Below the pieces are notes generated by a model that was not told where the DNA came from, did not search any database, and was given only the letters and a program-made list of their open reading frames with translations. This document shows, in pieces, positions 1-7,010 of a stretch of DNA of 16,325 bases. A program made the translations under genes and the position numbers. Origin of the DNA: Pseudomonadota bacterium (GTDB taxonomy: Bacteria; Pseudomonadota; Gammaproteobacteria; Burkholderiales; Methylophilaceae); contig JAKPIR010000370.1 in assembly GCA_029549705.1 (NCBI GenBank), positions 1 to 16,325 of the forward strand. The letters run 5' to 3'. The first letter of the stretch is position 1, and every line of letters starts with the position of its first letter.

Positions 1-1622
1 GGTTTAATGCTATTGGGAATGATTTCTGCATTAAATTCATTTAATAGCGCCTTTACAAAATCATCTTCATGAATGGCTGATTCTGCGTTGCTTTGCGAAA
101 TGGCTTTTTCTTCTGCCACTTGCTTGGCGGGGGTTTGGACATGATTTTCGACACTGAATTCCAAGCGGATTTTTCTGCCAAAATATTGTTCAAGCGCTAA
201 ACTTAGCTTATCTTTATACATGGGGCTTAAGAGCGCTTTATCTTTGTCCTGAATGGCAAACCGCAGCGTGTGTTCATCATGGCTCAATAACGCGCTGTTG
301 AGGGCCAGATTACGCGCTAGACCCAATTTGAGCTTATCGATAAGGCCGCGCCAGTTGCCGTCAAATGCAGTTGTCTCTTGAGCGATGGCATTGCCAGTAA
401 AAGGTTCTGCCGGCAGGACGGCTTCTGAAATTAGTGGGGCTACTTCTGCTTCTGAAACTGACGGCTTGTCTGTTACTGGTGTTGTTTTGATTGCAGAGGG
501 CGTTTGTGGTCTCGTTTGCGTTTTTTGCGTGCTGTTTTCATTAGGTGTAAACGCCAGCATACGCATCAGACTCATGGTAAATCCAGCAAACTCATCCGGC
601 GCCAAACCGATATCGCGCCGACCTAAAATGGCAATCTGATAATATAACTGCAGGGTTTCGGCCGGCAATTGTTGTGCTAAGTCCAATAATTGAGCACGCT
701 CAGGCAAGTCATCGGCTACGCTATCGGGCACCGTTTGCGCGATGCTGATTTGGTGGAGGAGCTGCGCCAAATCATTGAGCGCCGCATCAAATGAAATACT
801 GCGTTCTTCCATGCGTTTGGCTTGCTCGATGAGGCTTTTGCCATCTTGGGCGATAAGTGCGCTCAAAATTTGATATAAATAGCTCTGGTCAACTGCACCC
901 AGCATGGCGCGCACTTCTGTTTCATTCACGGTTTGGCTGCCATAAGCAATGGCTTGGTCGGACAGCGATAAAGCGTCACGCATACTGCCATTGGCGGCAC
1001 GTGCAATTAAATGCAGTGCCGTGGCTTCATAGGGGATATTTTCTTGCGCAAGAATGTGTTGCAGGTGCCCAATAATCGACGTGCCAGCCATCTGCCGTAA
1101 ATTAAATTGCAAACAGCGTGAAAGCACAGTGACAGGCACTTTTTGTGGGTCGGTGGTGGCAAGAATGAATTTAACGTGTGCAGGCGGCTCTTCCAGCGTC
1201 TTTAACATCGCGTTAAACGCGCTTTTAGACAACATATGCACTTCATCGATGATATACACTTTAAAGCGGCCAGAAGTGGGTGCGTATTGTGCGTTATCCA
1301 GCAAGTCGCGCATGGCATCCACTTGTGTGTTACTGGCCGCATCCACTTCAATGAGGTCTACATAGCGACCTCTGTCAATTTCAGTGCAGGTGTTGCATAC
1401 GCCGCATGGCGTTGCCGTGATGCCGGTTTCACAATTGAGTGATTTGGCTAAAATGCGGGCAAGCGTGGTTTTACCCACGCCGCGTGTGCCGGTGAATAAA
1501 TAGGCATGATGCAGGCGATTTTGCGTGAGTGCGTTGGTTAGTGCGCGTACAACATGGTCCTGGCCCACCAGAGTTTCAAACGATTTTGGCCGCCATTTAC
1601 GCGCCAGAACTTGGTAGCTCAT
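1..1622 (-). CDS. dnaX: DNA polymerase III subunit tau/gamma (partial, C-terminus runs off window)
   Basis: DnaX is the ATPase of the clamp loader, which loads the beta clamp and tethers the polymerase cores at the replication fork. The frame stays open from the ATG at 1622 down to base 3, giving 540 visible codons. The start reads MSYQVLARKWRPKSFETLVG, the usual DnaX N-terminus. Visible motifs are Walker A GTRGVGKT (about residues 45-52), four zinc-ligand cysteines (C64, C73, C76, C79), Walker B IIDEVHM (about 124-130) and the SRC motif with its arginine finger (168-170). A low-conservation linker rich in T, Q, P, S and A lies around residues 355-400, and a tau-type tail follows. The last readable residues, IIPNSIK followed by a proline codon, resemble the end of betaproteobacterial DnaX, so the stop is probably only a few codons outside. 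The ribosome-binding site is weak. No strong E. coli-type frameshift signal is evident. Confidence 0.97.
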   Translation of the reverse strand, partial: MSYQVLARKWRPKSFETLVGQDHVVRALTNALTQNRLHHAYLFTGTRGVGKTTLARILAKSLNCETGITATPCGVCNTCTEIDRGRYVDLIEVDAASNTQVDAMRDLLDNAQYAPTSGRFKVYIIDEVHMLSKSAFNAMLKTLEEPPAHVKFILATTDPQKVPVTVLSRCLQFNLRQMAGTSIIGHLQHILAQENIPYEATALHLIARAANGSMRDALSLSDQAIAYGSQTVNETEVRAMLGAVDQSYLYQILSALIAQDGKSLIEQAKRMEERSISFDAALNDLAQLLHQISIAQTVPDSVADDLPERAQLLDLAQQLPAETLQLYYQIAILGRRDIGLAPDEFAGFTMSLMRMLAFTPNENSTQKTQTRPQTPSAIKTTPVTDKPSVSEAEVAPLISEAVLPAEPFTGNAIAQETTAFDGNWRGLIDKLKLGLARNLALNSALLSHDEHTLRFAIQDKDKALLSPMYKDKLSLALEQYFGRKIRLEFSVENHVQTPAKQVAEEKAISQSNAESAIHEDDFVKALLNEFNAEIIPNSIK

Positions 1623-1727
1623 AGGTAAAAATGCTTATTTAACATGAGTGAAACTTTAGCCTAAAAGTGCGGCAACGTCTCTATTTTTATGCATATAAAT
1701 GCGGCTGTTTTGAAATTGCTTGATTTG

Positions 1728-1739
1728 AAAAAAGAAGTG
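1728..1739 (-). terminator. 3' end / terminator of the 4.5S RNA gene
   Basis: On the minus strand the closing helix of the SRP RNA (3' arm CTCGCC, 1744-1739) is followed after five bases by six consecutive T residues (1733-1728). The terminal stem of the RNA therefore appears to double as the terminator stem. It lies about 100 bp before the dnaX start, so some read-through into dnaX is possible. Confidence 0.55.
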
Positions 1740-1836
1740 GCGAGCCTTAACCCCGGCACTTGCTCAATAGTTGTGGCTGCTTGCTTCCGCACCTGACCAG
1801 ATTGGCTACTTCACAATGCGAGGAGACCCGCCGAGC
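1737..1836 (-). ncRNA. ffs: Signal recognition particle 4.5S RNA (small bacterial type)
   Basis: The minus strand carries the near-invariant SRP domain IV core at 1798-1775: GGTCAGGTGCGGAAGCAAGC followed by AGCC, with the GGAA tetraloop and the asymmetric internal loop that binds the Ffh M domain. The 5' segment GGCGGG (1832-1827) pairs with the 3' segment CTCGCC (1744-1739) to close the long hairpin, giving an RNA of about 100 nt, the usual size for small Gram-negative SRP RNA. The RNA partners Ffh for co-translational targeting to FtsY and the Sec translocon. It lies just upstream of dnaX on the same strand. Exact ends are estimates from the pairing, the -10 box and the T-tract. Confidence 0.95.
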
Positions 1837-1839
1837 GCA

Positions 1840-1845
1840 ATTATA
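1840..1845 (-). promoter_or_regulatory. ffs: -10 box of the ffs promoter
   Basis: A perfect TATAAT on the minus strand ends four to eight bases before the inferred 5' end of the 4.5S RNA, the spacing expected of a sigma-70 promoter. No good -35 hexamer is visible; at 16-18 bp spacing only poor matches such as TAGTCA occur. The assignment therefore rests on the -10 box and its position. Confidence 0.6.
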
Positions 1846-1916
1846 CTGTATTTGCTAAAATTGACTATCTATTTTGGTTTACAAATCACAAAAATTAGCT
1901 TAGTTTAACTCCGAGC

Positions 1917-1962
1917 AAAAAACACTGCCCTGTGAGCCTTATAAATAAAGGCTCGCAGGGCA
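1917..1962 (-). terminator. Rho-independent terminator of the DUF779 gene (repeat hairpin copy 1)
   Basis: Bases 1926-1940 pair with 1948-1962 in a 15-bp stem with one G-U wobble and no mismatch, around the 7-base loop ATAAATA. On the minus strand the stem is followed after three bases by six Ts (1922-1917). It lies about 50 bp after the stop of the DUF779 gene, in the right direction to end that transcript. The core AGCCTT-loop-AAGGCT also occurs in the terminator at 10691-10728. Confidence 0.85.
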
Positions 1963-2009
1963 GGTACTAAGGTTTGTAATTTAACGGACTTATTTTTAAC
2001 CCTATTTGA

Positions 2010-2390
2010 CTAAGCAATTCCACAGCGTTCCACCGGCGGTAAAAGCGCTAATTCTTCATCGGTGTACAAGCGTGCTCGGGTAATAAACGCTAAACCGGAG
2101 CCGCAGTCTAGCGAGAATGAGCCGCTGGAACCCGGCACGGCATCCACAATGGTGTGCATGTTTTCAGCAAATGAAAAGTGGCTATCGCTCATATAATAGG
2201 TGGCGTCTTTGCATATTTCACCCAACTTGATATCTGCAGCCCCAGGCCTAAATTCATTGGCAGGTAGGCAAAGCGGCACGCTGCCTTCACAGCAGCCACC
2301 CGATTGAAAAAACACGATTGGACCATGCTGAGCAATTAACTTTTGAATCAACTCAGTTGCACTGGATGTTGCAGAAACACGTTCAGCCAT
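2010..2390 (-). CDS. DUF779 domain protein associated with aldehyde dehydrogenase
   Basis: This 126-residue soluble protein has no signal peptide or membrane segment. The features that identify DUF779 are the double-cysteine motif GGCCEGS (residues 31-37), the central run FSFAENMHT, and VPGSSGSFSL near residue 85. It has six cysteines (33, 34, 41, 60, 96, 123), many for its size, so metal or thiol chemistry is possible but unproven. DUF779 genes are characteristically found beside ExaC/AcoD-type aldehyde dehydrogenases, and here the gene lies 75 bp downstream of one on the same strand. A GGAGAA ribosome-binding site precedes the ATG. The family has no established reaction; a maturation or accessory role for the dehydrogenase is only inferred from the pairing. 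The gene ends in a strong terminator. Confidence 0.88.
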   Translation of the reverse strand: MAERVSATSSATELIQKLIAQHGPIVFFQSGGCCEGSVPLCLPANEFRPGAADIKLGEICKDATYYMSDSHFSFAENMHTIVDAVPGSSGSFSLDCGSGLAFITRARLYTDEELALLPPVERCGIA

Positions 2391-2401
2391 TTTTATTCTC
2401 C

Positions 2402-2430
2402 AAAAAGAAAGAGGCGAGCTAACTCGCCTC
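2402..2430 (-). terminator. Intercistronic terminator/attenuator between aldehyde dehydrogenase and DUF779 genes
   Basis: GAGGCGAG (2411-2418) and CTCGCCTC (2423-2430) form a perfect 8-bp GC-rich stem with a 4-base loop. On the minus strand this is followed by TTTCTTTTTG (2410-2401), which runs straight into the GGAGAA ribosome-binding site of the DUF779 gene. It would stop or reduce transcription leaving the dehydrogenase gene, and could alternatively protect the upstream message's 3' end. Confidence 0.65.
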
Positions 2431-2465
2431 TAGCATAGCTAATTTCTACCTAAAGTTCTAGAACA

Positions 2466-3986
2466 TTAGAAGAAGCCTAGCTTTTTCGGGCTGTAGCTTA
2501 CCAGCAGGTTTTTGGTTTGTTGGTAATGATCAAGCATCATTTTGTGTGTCTCACGACCAATGCCTGATTCTTTATAACCACCAAAGGCCGCATGCGCAGG
2601 GTAGGCATGGTAGCAGTTTGTCCAAACGCGTCCGGCTTTAATGCCACGACCCATGCGATAGGCAACGTTACCATTACGGCTCCAAACGCCTGAACCTAGG
2701 CCAAAAATAGTGTCATTGGCAATAGCAAGGGCATCTGCTTCATCTTTAAAGGTGGTCACAGCCAACACGGGGCCAAAAATCTCTTCTTGGAAAACGCGCA
2801 TTTTGTTGTGGCCTTTTAATAAAGTTGGCTTAACATAATAGCCGCCAGCAAGGGCGCCATCTAACACATTGCGCTCACCACCAATCAACAATTGCGCGCC
2901 TTCTTGCTTGCCAATATCCATGTAAGACATGATTTTATTGAGCTGGTCTTCTGAGGCTTGCGCACCAATCATGGTGTTAGGGTCTAGTGGATTGCCTTGC
3001 TTAATAGCCGCAACACGCGGTAATACGCGTTCCATGAATTTGTCGTAGACCGACTCTTGAATTAACGCGCGTGATGGACAGGTACAGACCTCACCTTGGT
3101 TAAAGGCAAATAGCACCAAACCTTCAATGGCTTTATCAAAGAAGTCATCGTCATATTGTGCAATGTCTTCAAAGAATACGTTGGGTGATTTACCGCCTAA
3201 TTCTAGTGTTGCCGGAATTAGGTTTGAAGCCGCCGCTTGCGCAATCACGCGACCAGTGGCAGTTGAGCCAGTAAAGGCGATTTTGGCAATACGTTTGCTG
3301 TTGGCCAATGGGGCGCCGACTTCACGTCCGTAACCATTGACAATGTTCATCACGCCTGGCGGTAAAATATCTGCAATGACTTCTGTCATGATTAAAATAC
3401 TGATGGGGGTAAATTCAGCCGGCTTCATCACCACGCAGTTTCCCGCAGCAATTGCAGGGGCGAGTTTCCAAGCCGCCATTAAAATTGGAAAGTTCCAGGG
3501 AATAATTTGGCCAATGACACCGAGCGGCTCATGGAAATGATAGGCCACTGTGGTCTCGTCCAACTCACTGAGTGAACCTTCTTGCGCGCGTAAACAGCCT
3601 GCAAAGTAGCGGAAATGGTCAATGGCGAGCGGAATGTCCGCATTGATGGTTTCACGAATTGGCTTGCCGTTATCAATGGTTTCGGCCGTTGCGATTAACT
3701 CCAGATTTTGTTCGAGGCGATCAGCCACTTTAAGTAGTAAATTTGCGCGCTCAGCAGGCGCAGTTTTACCCCATTTATCTGCCGCCGCGTGGGCAGCATC
3801 AAGTGCAAGTTCAACATCTTCAGCACTTGAGCGTGCAGCTTTTGTGTAAGGCTTACCAGTAATTGGCGTGATGACATCAAAATATTCACCTTTAACAGGC
3901 GCTACCCATTTTCCACCAATAAAATTATCGTATTTGGCTTTGTAAGGTATTTTTACACCAAGGCCTTTAAGTAACTCTAAACTCAT
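2466..3986 (-). CDS. NAD-dependent aldehyde dehydrogenase (ExaC/AldB/AcoD type)
   Basis: The gene encodes a 506-residue cytosolic enzyme that oxidises an aldehyde to its carboxylic acid with NAD(P)+, the same length as ExaC-type acetaldehyde dehydrogenases. The full catalytic set is visible: PWNFP with Asn165, cofactor Lys188 in VMKPAE, the glycine turn FTGSTATG (about 238-245), general base Glu262 in LELGGK, nucleophile Cys301 in FNQGEVCTC, and EEIFGPV further on. The start at 3986 is preferred over an upstream ATG at 4043 because AGGAGT lies seven bases before it and the protein then begins MSLELLKGLG as in relatives. The DUF779 gene follows on the same strand. Acetaldehyde or another short aldehyde is the likely substrate. 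In a C1 user, a role against toxic aldehydes or in ethanol metabolism is possible. The sequence alone does not fix the substrate. Confidence 0.93.
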   Translation of the reverse strand: MSLELLKGLGVKIPYKAKYDNFIGGKWVAPVKGEYFDVITPITGKPYTKAARSSAEDVELALDAAHAAADKWGKTAPAERANLLLKVADRLEQNLELIATAETIDNGKPIRETINADIPLAIDHFRYFAGCLRAQEGSLSELDETTVAYHFHEPLGVIGQIIPWNFPILMAAWKLAPAIAAGNCVVMKPAEFTPISILIMTEVIADILPPGVMNIVNGYGREVGAPLANSKRIAKIAFTGSTATGRVIAQAAASNLIPATLELGGKSPNVFFEDIAQYDDDFFDKAIEGLVLFAFNQGEVCTCPSRALIQESVYDKFMERVLPRVAAIKQGNPLDPNTMIGAQASEDQLNKIMSYMDIGKQEGAQLLIGGERNVLDGALAGGYYVKPTLLKGHNKMRVFQEEIFGPVLAVTTFKDEADALAIANDTIFGLGSGVWSRNGNVAYRMGRGIKAGRVWTNCYHAYPAHAAFGGYKESGIGRETHKMMLDHYQQTKNLLVSYSPKKLGFF

Positions 3987-4438
3987 GCTAACTCCTCTAG
4001 TTTTTCTGTCGTTAATATAGTAAATCTGCCTGCTAAACCGCATTGGAAAGAAATAATTTTTTATAATTTAAAACTAGCGCAATTGCCCTGTAAGGCTTAT
4101 AAATACTAGGCTTTTGAACACTAAAGTTTGACCACAACAATAAACCTAATAGCAACGCAAATCAAGCCTATAATGCATATAAGACATAAAACATATTTGT
4201 GCTAACGACTAGTGTTTTTAAAGGAACTGTTTTTAAAGTGCCACTCCAGATGCAAAAAGAGCGATGAATGTTATTTTCACATGTTACTCAAGTTATTGAC
4301 CGCTTGGTTATTCGTATACGATCGTAAAACAAATGCACTTAGTCACTACTGCGCAGAAAAATCATATAATTTACAACATTCTTTTAAAAATTATGTAACA
4401 ATTGTTTTACAAGTCGGTTCATTACTACGATAGGTCAT
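3987..4438. other. Intergenic region between divergent aldehyde dehydrogenase and adenylate cyclase genes
   Basis: This AT-rich spacer of 452 bp must carry the outward promoters of both flanking genes. No convincing -35/-10 pair was found. Isolated TATAAT boxes occur on the plus strand at 4169-4174 and 4365-4370 without matching -35 hexamers. The spacer contains a decayed copy of the repeat hairpin (about 4084-4118) and a 10-base direct repeat, GTTTTTAAAG, at 4214-4223 and 4229-4238. One open frame (4212-4433) is present but does not look coding. Confidence 0.6.
4084..4118. repeat. Degenerate copy of the AGCCTT/AAGGCT hairpin repeat
   Basis: The sequence GCCCTGTAAGGCTTATAAAT (from 4085) closely matches the left arm and loop of the hairpin at 1926-1962, which has GCCCTGTGAGCCTTATAAAT. 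It has lost base pairing: the right half reads ACTAGGCTTTTG and no longer complements the left. No T-tract follows. It appears to be a decayed relative of the same element, and could also be a coincidental match in AT-rich DNA. Confidence 0.45.
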
Positions 4439-5689
4439 ATGTCAGAAACGCTAGCTGCATCGTCTATATTTACGCGTGACTTTTGGAGCAAGTTTTCCAA
4501 TCCCACGTCAGCAACATTAAGTAAATCCATCCTGACTTTTTTGGTGATTGCTGAAAGTTTAGTCTGTATCTTTTGGATATTTACACTTTCAGGATTGGGT
4601 GAAGGCTACGCATTCATTGCCGCAGTCCCTTATTTTTACTTAGTGGTTTCATATTTCAGTCTTTTCTTATTTTATCGATTTAAGCGTTTTGAATACTTTA
4701 CTTTCACGCAACTTGTCATGCTGCTTGTTATGCCATTTTTCATGCAATGGGCGATTGGCGGTTTTGCGGCCTCGAGTGGCGTAGCAATCTGGGCTATTCT
4801 TTGCCCAGTAGGGGCGTTGATGATATTAGGTACACGTCAATCAACCCCTTGGTTCCTTCTGTTTTTGGGCCTAGCCTTTGTTTCTTGGAAACTTAATCCT
4901 TACTTCGCCGGCAATGCCATGCCCATTCCAACGAGTGTGAAAGACACTTTTTTCTTAATGAATATCACTGGTACTGCCTCCATACTCTATGGCGTACTGC
5001 GCTATTTTCAGGCACAAAAAGAACGTGTAATGCATTCACTAGAACTTGAACAAGCACGTTCAGAAAAACTCTTGCTAAATATTTTGCCAGCACCGATTGC
5101 AAAACGTCTAAAAGACAATGACATGCGGATTGCAGACCACTATGACTCCGTCACTGTGATGTTTGCAGACCTCATTAATTTTACGCAAATGTCTGAAAAA
5201 ATGACGCCAAATCAATTGATTGAATTGCTGTCGCAGGTCTTTGTGAAGTTTGATGAGCTTGCAGAAAAATATCAGGTAGAAAAAATTAAAACTATCGGCG
5301 ACTCTTACATGGTCATTTCTGGTGCGCCAATTGTGTGTGATGATCACGCCGAACGCATTGCCAATATGGCACTGGAAATGCACGCTGTATTAAAAGAAGT
5401 TTCACAGGCGAACGGTGTCAATTTAAATATGCGCATTGGAATCAATACCGGCCCAGTGGTCGCAGGCGTCATCGGCAGTGCAAAATTCAGCTACGATTTG
5501 TGGGGTGATACAGTCAATATGGCAAGCCGTATGGAAAGCACTGGCTTACTTGGAGAAATTCAAGTGTCAGAAGAAACGCAGCGCCTATTGAACAAAAATT
5601 ACGAATTTACTGCCAGAAAAGGCGTTGAAGTCAAAGGTAAAGGCATTTTAGATACGTTTATACTTCGTCACCAAAGAAATAATCTATAA
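4439..5689 (+). CDS. Membrane-bound class III adenylate cyclase
   Basis: A 416-residue protein that makes cyclic AMP from ATP. The N-terminal half (about residues 30-190) holds roughly six hydrophobic segments, so it is an inner-membrane protein with the catalytic domain in the cytoplasm. A short helix, LELEQARSEKLLLNILPAPI (201-220), links to the catalytic domain (about 235-400). Metal-binding aspartates are Asp244 (MFADL) and Asp288 (IGDSYM). The adenine-selecting residues are Lys284 in KIKTIG and Asp353 in YDLWGDTVNMASR, and the transition-state Asn360 and Arg364 are present. Lys and Asp at these positions point to adenylate rather than guanylate cyclase. The catalytic part resembles animal-type homodimeric cyclases with two symmetric sites. 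No recognised extracellular sensor domain is visible; the membrane region itself may sense. The ribosome-binding site is weak (AGG). It appears monocistronic. Confidence 0.92.
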   Translation: MSETLAASSIFTRDFWSKFSNPTSATLSKSILTFLVIAESLVCIFWIFTLSGLGEGYAFIAAVPYFYLVVSYFSLFLFYRFKRFEYFTFTQLVMLLVMPFFMQWAIGGFAASSGVAIWAILCPVGALMILGTRQSTPWFLLFLGLAFVSWKLNPYFAGNAMPIPTSVKDTFFLMNITGTASILYGVLRYFQAQKERVMHSLELEQARSEKLLLNILPAPIAKRLKDNDMRIADHYDSVTVMFADLINFTQMSEKMTPNQLIELLSQVFVKFDELAEKYQVEKIKTIGDSYMVISGAPIVCDDHAERIANMALEMHAVLKEVSQANGVNLNMRIGINTGPVVAGVIGSAKFSYDLWGDTVNMASRMESTGLLGEIQVSEETQRLLNKNYEFTARKGVEVKGKGILDTFILRHQRNNL

Positions 5690-5878
5690 AAATGGCTAGC
5701 CAAAATTCATCAATTTAATGACTCAGCCTCAGCATATTGCAACGATATGTTTTATAATGCGTGCGGTTTAGAAATCTTAAATCAGTGTGGCAATTGTATT
5801 TAAAGTGTTTTGTCATTCAAAAATCTTTAAATATGCAACTTTGCTTTTAACTTAGCAAGTTTCCAACAATACAATCTC

Positions 5879-5969
5879 GGAAGGGTGGATGAGCGGTTTA
5901 AGTCGCACGCCTGGAAAGCGTGTTTAGGTAAATAACCTAACGCGGGTTCGAATCCCGCCCCTTCCGCCA
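5879..5969 (+). tRNA. tRNA-Ser (anticodon GGA)
   Basis: A complete class II tRNA. The acceptor stem GGAAGGG (5879-5885) pairs with CCCTTCC and is followed by discriminator G and an encoded CCA. The anticodon stem CACGC/GCGTG encloses loop CTGGAAA with anticodon GGA at 5913-5915, reading UCC and UCU serine codons. The long variable arm (TTAGGT-AAAT-AACCTAA) typical of serine tRNA is present, as is the TTCGAAT T-loop with its CGGG/CCCG-type stem. It stands alone between a plus-strand cyclase gene and the minus-strand ppsR. No integrase or duplicated 3' end is seen nearby. Confidence 0.98.
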
Positions 5970-6123
5970 GTGGTTCATTTCAAATAATATCGTTCAGTAT
6001 TAAAAGCCAATAATACAAGAAGTAACGCCTTCTATATAAGGTGCGTAGTTTGTCACGATGCCTTTTTCATTCCTAACCTATAGCTATTGGTTAAAGTTGA
6101 CTTGCCGAAAAATGATGACTTAG

Positions 6124-6150
6124 AATGAGCTTCTCAAAAGCTTCATTTTA
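6124..6150. terminator. Possible bidirectional terminator between tRNA-Ser and ppsR
   Basis: AATGAGCTT and AAGCTTCATT form a stem with one bulged base, followed by TTTTAATAT on the plus strand. It lies in the convergent gap, only seven bases past the ppsR stop. The T-tract is short and the stem is not GC-rich, so the assignment is tentative. Confidence 0.35.
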
Positions 6151-6156
6151 ATATAG

Positions 6157-6969
6157 TTAGGCATTTGCTGGTTTACGCGTTTTTTCCAAGATGATGGCTG
6201 AGAGTTCTTCTACGGAGCGGCTGGTTGAGTCCGCCCATGTGATGCCAGCGTTGCGCATTAGGTTTTCAGCTGTGGCAACTTCTTTTTTACAGTTTTCTAG
6301 TGATGCGTAAAAGCTACCAGCACGGCGCTCGTTACGCACGGCATGTAAACGTTCTGGTTTGATGGTAAGGCCAAAAATTTTATCAAGGTGCTTGTTAAGC
6401 ACCGCTGGCAAGGTACCGCGTTCAAAGTCTTCTGGTATAAGCGGGTAGTTGGCGGCTTTAATACCAAACTGCATGGCGAGATAAACGCTGGTAGGTGTTT
6501 TACCACATCGTGAGACGCCGATGAGGATGACTTGCGCTTCTTCTAGGCCGGAATTGGTCATGCCGTCATCATGATTGAGCGTAAAATTTACGGCCTCCAT
6601 GCGGTCGTTATATTTGCTACCCATCACACTATGTGCAATCCCTGCGCCCGTTAGCGGGCTTTGTTTTAGCTCTACACCGAGCGGGTCAATAAACGTATTA
6701 AAGAGGTCGATAAAATAGGCGTCTGACTTTTTAATAGCACTGCGTAATTCCATGTTGCCCAAAGACATAATAACGACAGGGCGATTACCATCTTCGACCG
6801 CCGCATTCGTAATCGCATCTTGCGCCAGTTTGATTTTATCGAGCGTGTCAGTAAAGGGAAGTCGCACTTGGGTAAAGTTGGTGCTTGGAAAATGCTCCAG
6901 CAATTTACCCAAGGCGCCAGCGGTGATGCCGGTACCATCTGAAATGAAAAAAGCGGTACGTTTTTGCAT
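6157..6969 (-). CDS. ppsR: Phosphoenolpyruvate synthase regulatory protein (PSRP kinase/pyrophosphorylase)
   Basis: This 270-residue cytosolic protein of the DUF299/Kinase-PPPase family inactivates PEP synthase by ADP-dependent phosphorylation of an active-site threonine and restores it by Pi-dependent dephosphorylation. It begins with the family's FFISDGTGITA motif (residues 7-17). It carries the central AHSVMG...YNDRMEAVNF block (about 112-129), HDDG at 133-136, and the P-loop GVSRCGKT (151-158). Length is normal for the family. The start has AAGGAAA eight bases upstream. It follows ppsA on the same strand after a 41-bp gap, which makes co-transcription with its own target likely. That target keeps the phosphorylatable Thr419. 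Confidence 0.96.
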   Translation of the reverse strand: MQKRTAFFISDGTGITAGALGKLLEHFPSTNFTQVRLPFTDTLDKIKLAQDAITNAAVEDGNRPVVIMSLGNMELRSAIKKSDAYFIDLFNTFIDPLGVELKQSPLTGAGIAHSVMGSKYNDRMEAVNFTLNHDDGMTNSGLEEAQVILIGVSRCGKTPTSVYLAMQFGIKAANYPLIPEDFERGTLPAVLNKHLDKIFGLTIKPERLHAVRNERRAGSFYASLENCKKEVATAENLMRNAGITWADSTSRSVEELSAIILEKTRKPANA

Positions 6970-7010
6970 TGCGACTTTTCCTTAATTTAGACGTCTGCGA
7001 CTATTTTCAC

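Noticed and set aside
519..530. A run of six A on the dnaX coding strand (codons ACG CAA AAA ACG) as a programmed frameshift site for making gamma
   Set aside because: The reading frame does not match the A AAA AAG heptamer, because the zero frame is CAA AAA ACG and tandem re-pairing in the -1 frame fails. The run is also short for transcriptional slippage. The GAA AAA GCC at 110-102 is likewise not a slippery heptamer.
385..1442. Several plus-strand open frames across the dnaX region
   Set aside because: The minus strand here encodes DnaX with all catalytic motifs in one frame. The opposing frames have no recognisable features.
4315..4322. CGTATACG palindrome with TTGACC upstream (4296-4301) as the adenylate cyclase promoter
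   Set aside because: Spacing between TTGACC and TATACG is only 13 bases, too short for a sigma-70 promoter.
4212..4433. A 73-codon plus-strand open frame in the spacer before the adenylate cyclase gene
   Set aside because: It has odd composition with many Lys, Cys and Leu residues, no recognisable domain and AT-rich DNA throughout. It ends six bases before the cyclase start, and nothing beyond the open frame supports coding.
5693..5702. Palindrome TGGCTAGCCA just after the adenylate cyclase stop as a terminator
   Set aside because: It has no loop and no T-tract; a ten-base palindrome of this kind is expected by chance in a window of this size.
5879..6156. The tRNA-Ser gene as an integration site for a mobile element
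   Set aside because: No repeat of the tRNA 3' end, no integrase and no composition shift was seen. The flanking genes are housekeeping.
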